From Jaminaea rosea (taxonomy: Eukaryota; Basidiomycota; Exobasidiomycetes; Microstromatales), in the NCBI RefSeq assembly GCF_003144245.1, contig NW_020289981.1, positions 530,831 through 594,830 of the forward strand: 64,000 bases of DNA, written 5' to 3'. Shown piece after piece: positions 9,238-21,700 of this stretch; the first letter of the stretch is position 1; the number at the start of each line of letters is the position of its first letter. The position numbers and the translations under genes were made by a program. The notes under the pieces are model-generated. The model had not been told where the DNA came from and made no database searches. It saw only the letters and a program-made list of their open reading frames with translations.

Positions 9238-12200
9238 TCAAGTCGCCCTGGTAGTCCTTCTCGATGCCAACGGGACTGCTTTCCCCTTTGCCGCTTTGCC
9301 CGCTGCGTCCCCTGCGGCCACCAGCTCGACGACATTAGGATCCACATTCTTTTCGCTCAACGCCGCTCGTCCTGAAGCAGTGCGACGTTGTGCCGGTTGG
9401 ACAGCGGTACGCCGCCTCGTAGACGCACCAAGCTTCACCGTTTCATCGGACGACTCGCCCGTGCTACTGTCCCGGCCCGCCCCAGTAGCAGCGACGGCGG
9501 TAATATCTGTAAGGCTGTCTTCAACCTCGTCCTCCTCCTCTTCCTCCAGCTCCTCCTCAAGGGCCTCATCCGCATCCACGTCCTCTCCATCCTCATGGCG
9601 CAGCCCATCAATATCGACCGTCTCCCTCGTATCATCGGGCAGCGTACCATTCGTTGCATCACTCGCCCCCGAGGGCCTGGGCGCTCCCGCCTGCGCTTGC
9701 TGCTTCTTCGCAACCAAATGTCTGTACTGCTCCAGTGCTCTCTGCCTGACTCCAGGCACGAGTCGCCACTGCGGGGGCTCTTGAGCATGCGCGGGATCCC
9801 GCTTTTGAGGGGTCGAGCCGGTGGGCACGTCACGGGCAAAGTAGTCTGTGAGGTAGCTTTGGGCTTGCGAGCGGAGAGAGGTGAGGGCGGAGGAGGCTTG
9901 AGAGAGGTAGCTGCTTGCGCCGGTGGAGTGGGCACCGAGCAGAGTTGTGGCATCGGCTTGGTGGGTGGACAACGCGGATAGGGTGCTGCTGAGCTGCTCG
10001 GAGGCGGTGGAGTGGGATTGTTGAACCCCGTCGACGATCTGTCCCAGACGCCTGGCCTGCTCCTCCTTGCACTTGCTTGCACGCTCCTCAGCTTCCTTCT
10101 GAGCCTGGCGCGTCGCCTTCTCATGCTCCTCCATCGCGCTGCCCGTACCCTGCGTGCACGCCTCGACCCTCTGGCTCCAGCTCGCCAGGCTAGTCTTGAC
10201 CGCCTCATCGCCGCTTTCGAGCGCCGCCTCGCCGCGCTTGCGATACTTGCGTGCCTGCTTCTCACGCTCCTCGATCGCGCTGGCGTGGTCGGCTGATCGC
10301 TTGCCCAGCGAAGCGAGCCTGGCGTCATGTGATTGGGCGGACGTAGCGACGGAGTCCTCTGCGGCAGCGCTCTTGGTGCGGAGCGAGTCCACCGCTGTAG
10401 AGAGACTGCGATCACGCTCCTCAGTATGGGCGAGGAGAAGCTCGCCGATGCTCTTGGCTAGCGCCTCGCGAGATACGGCCGCCCTGCTCCTCTCTTCCTC
10501 GAGCATGGCGACGAGAGCGGCATTTTGCTCCTTCAGCCCTTCGACCTCACGCTGCGCCGCCTGCTCTACCTCGCCGCGCAGCTCTTCCAGCTGCTGACCT
10601 TGCTCGGCGACGTGCTGCTGCGTCTGCTTGCCCATCTGGCTGATCAGCTCAGCCATGCTGTGCAAGGCTTTGCGCGTATTGACGGAAGAGCTTGCGAGAG
10701 TGTCGGACATTGAGGCCTCGAAGGTCTTCCACTCCTCGGCCAGGGAGCTAGACTGAGACTGAAGGCTTGCCTCGAGGGACGTGCGGGCCTCCTCGATGGC
10801 GGTGACGAGGGTGGAGACGTTGGCGTGTCCAGCGTCGTGCTCGCGGCCGAGCTTGGTGGCCTGCTTTTGTAATGCTGCGAGACGGTCTGCCATCACCTGA
10901 CGGCAGGTCTCGAGGCTTGACGCCTCGCGCTGGCTGAACGCCTCGATGCTTGCGCCGAGCGTAGAGGCAAAGTCCTGATGCGACGCCTCAAAGTCTCTCG
11001 CCTTGCCCTCAAGCTGAGCCGTAATATCTTCCACCCCGCGCCGATACTCTCCCACGACCCTCTCATTCGTAGCCTCAACCGCGGCCTTCCTCTCCAGCTT
11101 AGCCCACAGTCCGCCCAAGTCACTCTCATCCTCCTTTGCCTGCTCCCTCAGCCCCGCCGCGATCCTGTTGAGCTTACGCTCGCTATTCCTATACGCCTCG
11201 CGCAGCTCCACCTCTTCCTTGAGCGCTTCCTCCAAGCTCCTCGCCTGCTCGATAACCCCATCGAGCTCCAGCTTCTTGGCCGCACATTCGCTCTTGACAC
11301 TCTTGTACTCGCCCTCGCGCTTCACCAGCAATTGCATGTTCTGCTCAAATTGCTCTTGCAAGCTCGCACGCTTACTCTCTGCCACCTCGACCAGCCTGCG
11401 CAGCTCATCGGCAGCATTCTTGCGCGCGTCGCTCTCGTCTTGGACCTCCTTCCAGCTCTCATTGCTGAGGAAGAAGCCCTCTTTGCTTCGAGCGGCGAGT
11501 ACATCGCGCTTGAGACGCTCAATCTCTTTGACGTACTCCATAATCAATCCAGCGCGGGTCATGCGACTATTCATTTCTGGCCTGTTGCGGATGGACTTGG
11601 CGCGAAGGGCGTAGTCGAGGGTGGAGAGTGTCTCCTCTAGGTTGGCCTTCTCTTGCGAGACGGTTGCGATGATGCACGTCTTTGTGCGGCCGCCCAATGA
11701 CTCTTGCAGGAGACGCGTGAGCTTCGACTCGCGATAGGGGATGTGGGTGCTCTTCTCTACCAGGGCGTTGATGACACGGCCCAGCGTGAGGAGGGACTGG
11801 TTGATCATCCCTGCCTCTCGAGCGCGCTTGTTCTCTGCGCCTGATCGGCCAATGTTCTCCGATCCGGCCAGGTCGACGAGGTTGAGCTTGCCGACACGCA
11901 GCACGTCTTCACCTTTGGAGGTGGTCTCCTTCGTATGGACTGTGAGGGTGAAGACGGAGTGGGAGCGCGAGGAGCTCTCATTGCAGCGCGTGGCGGCAAT
12001 TTGACGCTTCTGGCTACCACGACGAAGCAGGTCGAGACCGTGAGCCGCATCGCGCATAGGAGTGTCTTCAAGCCCTTGGATGACGACGCCACGACTCTTG
12101 TCGTCGAACATCTTGAGGCCTCCCGAGGTCAGAGGAGCGGGCAGGTCTGGCGAGAGAAGGTCGCGCAGCTCTTCGTTGTAAAGCTCGACGAACGAAGCGT

Positions 12201-12927
12201 GGACAGAGTATTCCGCATAGCTCAACTCCAGCTGATGAAAGAGGCGATAGAGTGTCCGCGGGATGATTCCAGCTTCGGACGAGTAGGTGCCCACTTGCGA
12301 GGTCAGGTCTCCCTCCATTGTGTGTGTCTTGCCAGTCCCTGTTTGCCCGTATGCGAAGATGGTGCAGTTATATCCGCTCATGACCTCCTGCAGAACCGGC
12401 GTCACTACCGTCTGGTAAATCATTCCCTGATCGGCTTCGGGGCCAAAGACGTTGTCAAAGTTGTACGTCTTTTCGCGCGGTGCGTCTGCCGGCGTGACGA
12501 GGGAGGAGGAGGGTATGCTGGACAAGGAGGAGACTGGAGGAGGCTCGAGCTGAACGTGAATTTGCGAGCATCGTGGGCCTGAAGTGTTGAGGATAGCGGC
12601 TGTTGGGGCTGGCTCGCCCGGTGCTTGGCCGCGCACCCTGACCGCTACCTTGATGTTAGACTCGTCATCTCCTGCGGCAGAGGCACCATTGGTCGCTGTT
12701 GGTCTGCGAGATGCTGTCGACGGAGCTCTCATTGCACTCGGGCCTCTCTTTGGTGAGCTCGGCCCTGCTGACGATGGCTCGAGGTCTGATGAACGCAACG
12801 ATGAGGAAGTCGAGGATCGCAGCGACTGCGACTGAGATTGCGACGAGGGAATCCGCTTGGCCGCTGTTGGCTGGCCAGGTCGACCAGATAGCGGAGGAGC
12901 GCCGCCTCTTCGAAGAGGGGCAGACAT
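9238..12927 (-). CDS. Kinesin-5 (BimC/Cut7/Eg5 type) spindle motor
   Basis: A plus-end microtubule motor that works as a bipolar tetramer to push spindle poles apart. It is a single exon of 1229 residues from the Met at 12927; an in-frame Met at 13023 precedes a stretch that looks like 5' UTR. The N-terminal motor (about 120-450) has KTYNFDNVFGPEAD, the P-loop YGQTGTGKTHTMEG (about 197), switch I NESSSRSHSVFTL and switch II NLVDLAGSEN. A long coiled coil fills 460-1030. The tail contains TGSTPQKRDP followed by PPQWRLVPG near 1040, which resembles the BimC box whose Thr is a Cdk1 site. The extreme C-terminus has an acidic run (EEELEEEEEDE) and Lys/Arg clusters. An uninterrupted frame this long is unusual for this window. 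Confidence 0.93.
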   Translation of the reverse strand: MSAPLRRGGAPPLSGRPGQPTAAKRIPSSQSQSQSLRSSTSSSLRSSDLEPSSAGPSSPKRGPSAMRAPSTASRRPTATNGASAAGDDESNIKVAVRVRGQAPGEPAPTAAILNTSGPRCSQIHVQLEPPPVSSLSSIPSSSLVTPADAPREKTYNFDNVFGPEADQGMIYQTVVTPVLQEVMSGYNCTIFAYGQTGTGKTHTMEGDLTSQVGTYSSEAGIIPRTLYRLFHQLELSYAEYSVHASFVELYNEELRDLLSPDLPAPLTSGGLKMFDDKSRGVVIQGLEDTPMRDAAHGLDLLRRGSQKRQIAATRCNESSSRSHSVFTLTVHTKETTSKGEDVLRVGKLNLVDLAGSENIGRSGAENKRAREAGMINQSLLTLGRVINALVEKSTHIPYRESKLTRLLQESLGGRTKTCIIATVSQEKANLEETLSTLDYALRAKSIRNRPEMNSRMTRAGLIMEYVKEIERLKRDVLAARSKEGFFLSNESWKEVQDESDARKNAADELRRLVEVAESKRASLQEQFEQNMQLLVKREGEYKSVKSECAAKKLELDGVIEQARSLEEALKEEVELREAYRNSERKLNRIAAGLREQAKEDESDLGGLWAKLERKAAVEATNERVVGEYRRGVEDITAQLEGKARDFEASHQDFASTLGASIEAFSQREASSLETCRQVMADRLAALQKQATKLGREHDAGHANVSTLVTAIEEARTSLEASLQSQSSSLAEEWKTFEASMSDTLASSSVNTRKALHSMAELISQMGKQTQQHVAEQGQQLEELRGEVEQAAQREVEGLKEQNAALVAMLEEERSRAAVSREALAKSIGELLLAHTEERDRSLSTAVDSLRTKSAAAEDSVATSAQSHDARLASLGKRSADHASAIEEREKQARKYRKRGEAALESGDEAVKTSLASWSQRVEACTQGTGSAMEEHEKATRQAQKEAEERASKCKEEQARRLGQIVDGVQQSHSTASEQLSSTLSALSTHQADATTLLGAHSTGASSYLSQASSALTSLRSQAQSYLTDYFARDVPTGSTPQKRDPAHAQEPPQWRLVPGVRQRALEQYRHLVAKKQQAQAGAPRPSGASDATNGTLPDDTRETVDIDGLRHEDGEDVDADEALEEELEEEEEDEVEDSLTDITAVAATGAGRDSSTGESSDETVKLGASTRRRTAVQPAQRRTASGRAALSEKNVDPNVVELVAAGDAAGKAAKGKAVPLASRRTTRAT

Positions 12928-13304
12928 GGTAATAGAAAGAAAGGAGACGGGGAAATTGGGACTTGCGGATGGGAATGAAAGGGAAAGCAGCGCAAAAGGG
13001 CGGCGCACCCAAACGTCAACCAACCAACACGGCGGAACAGAGGCGGCGAGCTGCGAGGCGCGTCAGGCGCGGAGAGCATCACAACACGGACTTGATCGCC
13101 ACGTGGGGTGAGGGTCAATACAGCTTCTCTCAGCTCGCACGCCCAGACGACGACGCTATATGAGTAAGTGGTATTGATGTGAAAGTCAGAAAGGTGAAAC
13201 TCAAGATGCTGGAAGAGGTGACTACGAGGCTTTGTGTGAGAGGAGAGGAAAGGAGAAAAGAAAAGAAGCAAAACACTATCCGAAGCCTTTGATGCTCCGG
13301 CCAT
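12928..13304. other. Intergenic: kinesin 5' flank
   Basis: It separates the kinesin start from the stop of the SWI/SNF gene on the same strand. It contains AT-richer and purine-rich patches but no coding pattern. Confidence 0.4.
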
Positions 13305-16300
13305 CTACGAGCGGCGAGGAGGGCCGCGAATGGCAACCCTGCCCCCACTCCCACTACCACTCCCAACCGCTCCCAGTCCGAAGAGCCTCCCAATCTCCTT
13401 GAGCTTCGATCGTGTGCTCGCCTTGCCCTTGAACAACGCCGCTCCCTTGTACTGCAGTCCACCAAGCGCCTCAGCGGCAAGCTGCATCTTCTCCTTTGCG
13501 ACCTGAACCACCCTATCCTCCACGGTAGCATGGCTGACCAACCTGTACACGTTGACCGGCTTGACTTGGCCAATACGGTGAGCCCTGTCGATGGCTTGAG
13601 CCTCAATAGCTCCTTGCCACCAGGGGTCGGTGAGGATTACGTGGCTCGCCTCCGTCAGATTGAGACCTACACCACCAGCCTGGATCGAGAGTAGGAGTAC
13701 GCGCGGCGCTGGCTTGCGCTTGGAGGATGAAGACGAGGTCCTGGGTTTGCTGGCAGGGAGCCGAGCAATGGAGGCAAAGTCGGTCGTATCCAGGGCAGCG
13801 AGGAGGTCACTGCTGCCTCCCCCGTTGCCGGCCTCGCGCTTAGCTTTGCCCAGCGAAATCGCACGCGCTGCAGCTGCAGCAGCTGCTTCTTCGGCCGTCG
13901 GCTGCCGAAGAGGTCGCCTGAACTGACGCAGCGTCTCCTCTCGCTGAGTCCGCGTATGACTTCCAAAGAAGGTCGCGTGCTCAATCTCCTCTAGCTCGAG
14001 GCGCTTCTCCACGAGCTTGAGGAAGGCGACGAAGTTGGAGAAGACGAGGATCTTGTCCGTAGGGTGGGCAGCCTTGATGTTGTTGATGATCTCGATGAGA
14101 GCGTCGATCTTGGCCCCATCCCCGAGCCCGGCGTCGGTCACCTCCTCTCCCTCCGTCTCAGAGGCCTCGATGACCTGCGACATCTCGATGGCGCGACGGT
14201 CCATAGGACACTTCTTGGAGGCAGCCAGGGATGAGGCCAGGCACTCCTTGTGAAAGACGTGACTGCAGGGCGTGATGACAGGGGGGCTCTCGGCGGCAGG
14301 AAGAGGTTCCATGCAAATGGGGCAGTCATCTCCGTTGGCGACCATGGCGGAGAGGATAGCTCGCAGCTGAGTCGGAGTCTTCTTGGTGGTGCCATCATCA
14401 TTCTCCTCAGTAGCGGCGGCCTCGATGTCTTCAATGAGCGTAGCGGGGACGAGACGGCGGTCGCAGGCCAGCTGACGCATGCGACAAAGGAAAACCAAGA
14501 TGCAAGTGAGACGACGTGCTCCGAGATTGCCGCCCTCGTCCATCCAAATACTGAGCATACGGCGGAGAGCCTCCTCTGCGCGAGCGTAGAAGGTCTCATC
14601 GTCGGGTTTCAGGCGGATGTCGTAACTTCGATGCTCAATCGCCGGCAGATCGACGAGGGGACGACCATCGACCTTCATGTCCTTGGTGCGGAGGCAGACG
14701 AGGTCCTTGCAGATGGCGCGCAAGAGATTCATGGCGTGGGTAGAGTCGTTGCCACCGCGCCTGCGAGTGAGCGGGGAGTGAGTGGAGGTATTGTCAGCAG
14801 TCAGTGGGACGACTCACGTCACGTAGCCCGCGCGTGCTCACTTGATAGGGTTGTGGACCCTTTCTGCAAATAGCTTGGGGTTCCTCGAGAAGGGATAGAT
14901 ACCAATCCACGAGGCTAGCGAGCCAAGGTCCGAAGCGCCATTGACGATGGGCGTGCCGGACACAGCTACACGCCTCTCAGCCCGCAAAGCTTGAATAGCG
15001 GTGTACGTTTGGGTTGCCCTATTGCGAACTACATGCGCCTCGTCGAGGACAACACGAAGCCATTCCTGTTCGAAAATTCTGGTCTGCCCTTGGCGTCGGC
15101 GGAGGTTGCACCAGATGTAGAGAAGATCGTCGTCTGTAAAGTTCTCGAAGTTGGCAGGCGAGAAGAACTCGGCCATGGCGGCGTCAACTCCGCTGTTTCC
15201 GCCCATGCTGACGTCCCCCTCGTCGTCAAAGTCATCTGCGTCGCTCCCGGATACGTCCATGCCTGTGCTATCGCTGATGCTGCGGCGGGCCGACGCCCTC
15301 TTCTTGGTAGTCTTCTTCTTGTCGGTAGCTCCCCCGCCTTGCAGCTTCTTGAGCCTAGCGAGGCATGCCTTCTCCTTCTTCCAATCGGTCTTGCCTCCTG
15401 CCATGGGCGCTACCATGCGGGCTTTGTTCCTCTCGGCATCAAAGTCGACGAGATGCTGCTCTTCCCTCGCGATAGCGTCAGCGTAGACGCGAGACATCGA
15501 CTCGACCGAGCTGCTCTGGCCCCTCCTGATATTGGCTGCCTGCAGCTCACGGTACTCTTCAATCTTGTCCGTGATCTCTGCGCGCCTCTCCTTATAGTCT
15601 GCCTCACGCAGGTCGTGGTCCTTGAGGAGGGCGATGGACTTGTACGAGGTCTTCACGGTATCGTATGTCGTGACGATCATATCGTACTTGCTCCAGTCCT
15701 TTTTAGCACGGAGCTCCTTGCCCTCGTTGCCGTAGAGGGTGCCGACGCGGAGGCGAGGGCAGTGTTGATTGGCTTGAGACGTCCAGTTGCTGAGAACGGA
15801 CAGAGGGCAAACGACGAGGGTGATGCCCTTGAGCTCGTCATGAGGCGGCTTCTTGGGGGCTACCTTCCTCTTGCCGCTTCGAGGGGCGTCGCTGTCGCTG
15901 TCGTCAGATGAGAAGAGGACGATTGGGTTCTTTGCCTTGCCCTGGCCATTGGTGACGGTGGACGAGCCCATGCGCTGCCTTTTCAGGTGCTTCGACTGCT
16001 GGCGTCCCTTGGTCGCCTGCTTGAATGCATCTTCCTCAGACTCATCGCTGTCTGGCAAGATGATGGCACGCTTCTTGCCCTTAGCCTCGGGAATGACTGG
16101 CTTCTTGTCAATGCCGCCGCCCGTGTCGTCTTTGAGGAATGCTTTGCCGTCTGCAGGGCTCATGATCAGCGCTAGGACAGAAAGAGTCTTGCCCAGCCCC
16201 ATTGCATCGGCGAGAACGCAGCCCCGAGGCATCTCTGGTTCGCTCTCTGTCCACTCTTGCACGACGACATTCAGGAAGCAGTGCCTCCCGTTGCGGCCAT

Positions 16301-17831
16301 TGATCCTCTTGAACATGCACTTCTGCTCTCGATCGGCCGTGGGTGGGTTGCGATGCTCGCTCTCAATGAGGAAGCGGAGGGCGGTAGATTGGTGAGGCTT
16401 GAGTGGCGTGACGAGGCCGTGTTTGATCAGATAGTCGATGGCGGATTGAGGGCAGGGCTTGAGGTTGGCCATGTCAGAGATGGCGTCTTCATCGCTTTGG
16501 AAGATCTGTCGCAGAGCGTCGGGCTCAGCCTCGACAGTGCCGTTGCCAAGGCTCGAGAGGATGTTCGAAGCCAATGAGCCATCGCCCCAAGCAGCAGAGG
16601 TGGGAGCTTGCTCGTTGGGTGCAGAAGAGTCGATTGGGAAGGGAGCTCCTTGGAGAACGGAAGGATTAGCGTCCGCGGGAAGAGGAGCAGCAGAGGCGCC
16701 ACCATAGAGTGAATCCACCACAGCTCGCCAGGCTGCGGGAATCATGTCCCAGGTGTTTGGTTGGGCTGAGACCTCATTATTGACGCTAGGCTCAGCAGGG
16801 TGGGCAGCCCCTGCGCCGCTGGAGAGATGAGGCATCTCGTAGCCTCCAGTCAGGTCGATGTAGCCAGGCATTTGAGCCATGACGCCAGGGAAGCCAGTGG
16901 CTTGCGGTGCGAGTCGGTAGTCAAAGGGGACGACGGGGAGCGGGATGTGTTGCTGATGAGGATGAGGCGCGAACGCGTTGGAGGACAGCTGCTGGTGCGA
17001 TGCGGCTGGCATCGTGTACGCAGATTGAGGGCCGGATGCGGATGTTCTTGGTGCCTGTTCGTGATTGTGATTGTGGCGGTGCGACAGGAAAGATGAGGAT
17101 GGCTGAGTCCGCTCCTCCTTGACCGGGCGAGGCTGGAGCTCTCGCTTTGGAGTGAAGGGCGACTGCCTTTGGTGGGAAACAGGGGAGGATGAGGTAGGAA
17201 GGGAAGAAGAGCAATCGGATGGCTGCTGAGCTTGACCAGAGGGATCCGAGGCGGAAGGCGCCCGTTGCCCGGCTCGCGTTGTTGATTCGCGTTGTTGACT
17301 GCCGTTTGGCTCGTCGAGGTCATCGATTTGCTTCCGGCTTGCTTCGCGCCTGGTGTCGCCGTCGTCGCTCGTTCGCGACAAACCCGGTTCTTTCTTGGCC
17401 GACGCTAGCCCTGTCAAACGACTGCTCGTGGCCGGCATTACAGACGGCGTTGCAGGTGAGCCACGCTTGACTGCTCGCACGCCGGTGGGCGTTGCTCGAG
17501 CACGCTCGTCGTTGGAGTCGACCCGAGCAAGGGCTGACCTCAAAGGGGTGCCGCCATTGGCGCTAGAGGAGCTACTGCGAATGTTTCGCCTGTATGCTGA
17601 CGGTCTGTAGCCGCTGATGAGGTCGAGAGCGGTCGGCATGTCATTGTCGTCATCTTCGGCGTCGCCGTCGCTGCTCGAGGGCTCGCGGCGCCGGTGTCTT
17701 TTGTTGACTCGCTTTTTTGAATCCTCGTCCGAGCTATCGTCTACGATGATGGCCTCATCTATGCGACTGCCAGAGGCTTGCGCCGAGGCTGACCCTGTAT
17801 TAGATCGCTGGCTAGGCGTACGCGTCGACAT
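13305..17831 (-). CDS. ULS1: SWI/SNF2 ATPase with embedded RING, Uls1/Ris1 type
   Basis: A nuclear DNA translocase with a RING E3 module; in yeast, Uls1 is linked to SUMO-targeted turnover of chromatin proteins. Two exons, 17831-14842 and 14760-13305, with an 81-nt GTGAGC...CAG intron, give 1481 residues. The first 480 residues are disordered. The ATPase has ADAMGLGKT (about 542) and VVLDEAHVV (about 929), separated by a long insertion. The RING reads CPICMEPL...CSHVFHKECL...CPMDR (about 1140-1187), then helicase-C with GGVGLNLTEASHVILTDPWW and DRAHRIGQ. Candidate SUMO-interacting motifs are AIIVDDSSDED (about 28), YIDLTGG (about 325), AIILPDSDESEED (about 589) and PIVLFSSDDSDSD (about 635). 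These favour Uls1 over Rad5 or Rad16. The Met at 17831 is preferred over 17903, which would add hydrophobic UTR-like codons. Confidence 0.85.
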
Positions 17832-18728
17832 GGCAATTGGGTGAGATAGAGGGGCAGGAGGGAAGGCAGAGGAGAGGGAGAAACGAAAGCTGACTGCGTT
17901 CACTACAGTGAGACAAGTCTAGCGTGCTGCTCCGAATTCTCGAGATGCTGAACGGAGCAAGCGCGACACGACTCCACTGTCGCGCTGCCGTACGTGTCCC
18001 GCCCAATTCACAGAGCGGCTTCGTGCGACGGCCGCTCCCCTGTCCGCACGGAGGCGGTGAACCTGCCAGAGCAAGGGCGTTGACGACTGTCCCTGACGCG
18101 GGCCAGGCAGAATTCCGCTGCCCACTGTGAAGCCGCTGCGACGCTGAAAGATCTGAGTGACGTGGAGGAGTGAGATGAGGAGACGATCGCATCGCGAGTC
18201 GCGCTTCCCTGCGTACTTTCTCTTCCCGCCTGTCCGCCTGCACTATGCACCTGCCGCCGCCCACCTCTAGCGCCGAGCTTGAATTTGCATCGTCGAGGCC
18301 ATGGATCCAGTCGTCTGGTGCAAGGTCGTATTGCGGTCTCAGCGCGCCAAAGATCGACCATCCAGATGATCGTTCGTCGTGGTCGATCTCGCCCTCGCCA
18401 CCATTATCACCTCAAGAGCGCCACGCTCGGGGGCGGTGCTCGACTAGCTGAGTGACGCTCGATTCACAGCGGCGGCGGGGAAAGAGAGAGCAGAGGCCGC
18501 TGCAGGGCCGCCAGAACAAAGAGAGCTCCAGGGCGCAAGACGCATCACGACGATGAGCGCATAGACTCGCGGCACCGCTTTCTTCTTCCCCGCCTTCCCC
18601 ACATTTGTCATTCAGCGCTAGCAAAGGCCGAGTAACCGTGAGCACGACAGGTATTGCTTCTTCTCACATAGCAGTCACCTACACGTCTTCGTCTCTCCCT
18701 CTTCTCGTAGGTCGCACTTCGCGCCACC
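17832..18728. promoter_or_regulatory. Divergent intergenic region with probable 5' UTR intron
   Basis: Serves as promoter for the Uls1-type gene (leftward) and the DUF3292 gene (rightward). A donor GTGAGC at 18638 and a pyrimidine-rich acceptor CTTCTCGTAG ending at 18710 define a likely 73-nt intron in the 5' UTR of the DUF3292 transcript; the ATG follows 18 nt later in a GCCACC context. No TATA box is obvious. Confidence 0.45.
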
Positions 18729-21700
18729 ATGTCATCGACTCCAGGTCGCACGCTTCTTGGCTTCCAACAGCAGTATCAGTATCCTCGCCCTTCCTCGTCA
18801 AAGGGACCAGCCGCCGGCTCGACGCAGCAGCAAACACCCCGAAGTCCTCCAGCAGCTGCTACTGCGCCTTCTGCTCAGGAGTCCAGCATCAGTTCACCGC
18901 GTACCAAGGTGACCTCACCTCCACCGCCCGCCCCCGCCGCTCTTCCCTCCTCGTCCACACAAGCTGCGCCACCACCGCTCGCAGACATCCTCGAAACGAG
19001 AGCAGCACAGTCAGCTCAGGCTCCTACACAGACGCCGAGCGCTATCGCTGAGCAGTCAGTCACCGCCTCGCAGCCCATTCAAGCAACGACAAAGGACGTG
19101 TCAGCCAGTCAGACGCCTCCGCTGAACATCGACAAGAGCAACGGCGGTGACGCAGCTGCCATCTCATCATGGGCTGGCAAAGTGCTGGAGCAAGCTCAGG
19201 CGTCTGAGCAGAGCAAAAGTCCAGAGCCAACATCAACCACGCCCGCTCGCCGCTCCTCGGTGTCCAAGGCAGTCACCCCGGCAGGACTCGTCGACTACGG
19301 CTCAGGAAGGCGTCGTCTGAGCGGCAGCGACAATGTACACTCGCCGCCGGAATTGCCGTCGAGCTTTCACTCTCGTCGTCCGTCAACGATGTCCAGCTCC
19401 TCTTCTTCACAAGGCTTTCAACCGGACTTTGTCAGCGAGAATGGGCTGGCGTTCGAGGATGAGAAGAAGACCAGTCTTCTGCGAGCGTTGGGCAAGAGCA
19501 GGGATCAACAGGAGGCCGACACGTCAACTGCCTCGGTACGCTCCAATGATAGTTCGGCTTCACACCGTCAGAGCCGGAGAGGCTATGACGGCGATGTAGT
19601 AGGCGATCGCGGAGGAGCAGGGTCCAACGAGCCACGAAACCTGCTCTCCGCCGTTGCGATGGCATCTAAATCCTCAAACGATAAAGCCGCCGCTGATGAG
19701 GCGGATGCTGAAGAACCCACTCCCCTTTCCTTCCTCGACGAGTACAGCGCCACCCCGTCTCCCAAGGCTCGCAAAAGGGGCGTGCTCCTAACCCCCGGAG
19801 GAGGGCGAGCGAGTCGGCGCTTTGGATCAACAGCCATGTCCAGCGGTGGAGAGTCTGGGTCTACGCACTCGAGGGATACGTCAATACTTGGCGGGCCAAT
19901 GAATTCTGTTCGAGAGGACGCCGCGACCACGCCCCCCACGCAAACGCCCGCGCCGCCACCGGCACCGCCAGTAGACGACGATGCGATGAGCCTCGCCTTT
20001 CACGAAGTCGGTGGGGCAGATGGTGAAGAAGCAACTGGCCATGGAGGAGGCGATGACGATGACGGCGAGGCCAACTTTGCCCGGGGCGCTGTTATCTTCG
20101 AGGCCATGTCGGATGCTCACTCGGACACTGACGCGCGGACGCCCAAGTCGCAGGGAAGCAATGACGACGCCGACAGCGGCAAGGCGGCCGGCTCTATCGG
20201 CACGAATACCGCAGCCAGAGGCAGCATGATCACTGATGATGCTTTCCGCTCCAACCTGCTGCGTAAGAGCCTGAATCGGCAAGAGAAAGAGACGCCAGCT
20301 TACGACGAAGCGTGGTTGCACGGTGATGATGGTCGGGCCGTCAAGCAGATCAAAGCCACCAAGAACGTCCCACCACCGCCTCAGGACGCCGAGGCAGAGG
20401 CTGAAGCTGGCGAGCAGACTAGAATTGTCAGCCAAGATAGTTCTGTCAAAGCTGAGCCGCTCAGCGAGACGACAACTCCCTACGCTCTTCCCTCGCGCTC
20501 ACCAGCTAACAAGGGCAATCGTCGCGGCTTCGACTATTCGTCCCAGCGACATGAGTCGGCGCCGTCACCCGTTGGCCCGCCACCTCTGCCTGCTCGCCGC
20601 AAAGCCAGCACTACATACACGGACACACCAACGAGAGAAGCCTCACCGCCACCGCCTCTGCCGCAGCCAGTTCGCGATGCCAGTCCAGAGCGACGCCGTC
20701 GTGCCGCGCTTAACAAGAAGGCTCGCGACGACTGGGAAAAACACATCCTGAAGGCCGACTGGGAGGAGCTCGAAGTCTCACGCTACCTCAGTCTTTTTGG
20801 CAAAGACGTCCACGAGGTTCGCTCGACTGCGCCGTTGGACCCTCACAACTTCACGCACTCGGCTTTCCCTTCCAAGATTGAGTGGACCAACTTCGACCAT
20901 GACGAGCCCAAGTTCAATGCGTCTGGATACTACATTGCCTGCCTTACTGCGCTTCTCTCCTACTTGTCGCCGAATCAGATGGTCGACCTGCAGCGCGGCA
21001 CGAAGCACCTGACCGACGAGGCAGAGGAGGAAGAAGATGAAGACGAATTCCAGCAAGAATTCCGCCTCGCCACCCTCCGAGCAAGCGGACAGCGCCTCTA
21101 CTACAGCGCCTTGCCTCTCTGGGAGGCCCTCGGCTCACGCTTGCGAAAGACGTGGCGCTGGGAATCCAAGTCGGGCTCGCTGCTCTGCCTGATTGGCTAT
21201 ACCTTTCTCTGGTGGCGAGGCTTGCTCATTGCCAGCTTGATCTTTTCGGTCATCATGCTCGTGCTGGGGTTGAAGAGTAGGCCGCCACCACCAGATACGC
21301 TGAGAGATGTGTTGGCCAGGCAGCGGCGCCGGGAAGAGGAGGAAAGGCGACAGGCTCAGGCCGTTGTGCCGACCAGTATGAGGGCAAGTGCGGCCCCGGC
21401 TGCGAAGCGCAGTCAGTACAGTCTCGTTGTTGAGGCGTCCCAGAACTACGTGAGTGGATGGCGAGACGATGGCAAAATCCACCTTCCGCCCCTCACTGAC
21501 CACTTTTCATCTCTTCTGCTACGCTTGTAGGGCCTCACCGCCTCCACCCTTGCCGGAGCTCTCGCCGACGGACATGAGCGAGCGAAGAACTTTGGTCTGT
21601 GGCGCTCCCCGCGTGCAACGTGGCGCCTTCTCTTCTGGCTGTCCATCTCCTTCTTCGCCTCTTTGGCTCTCAAGCCTGCCCACCTCATCCGCGTATCAGG

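Noticed and set aside
9435-10415. 326-codon minus-strand open frame rich in Arg/Ser
   Set aside because: It overlaps the kinesin-5 coding region in another frame; composition is that of a GC-rich shadow frame with no domain.
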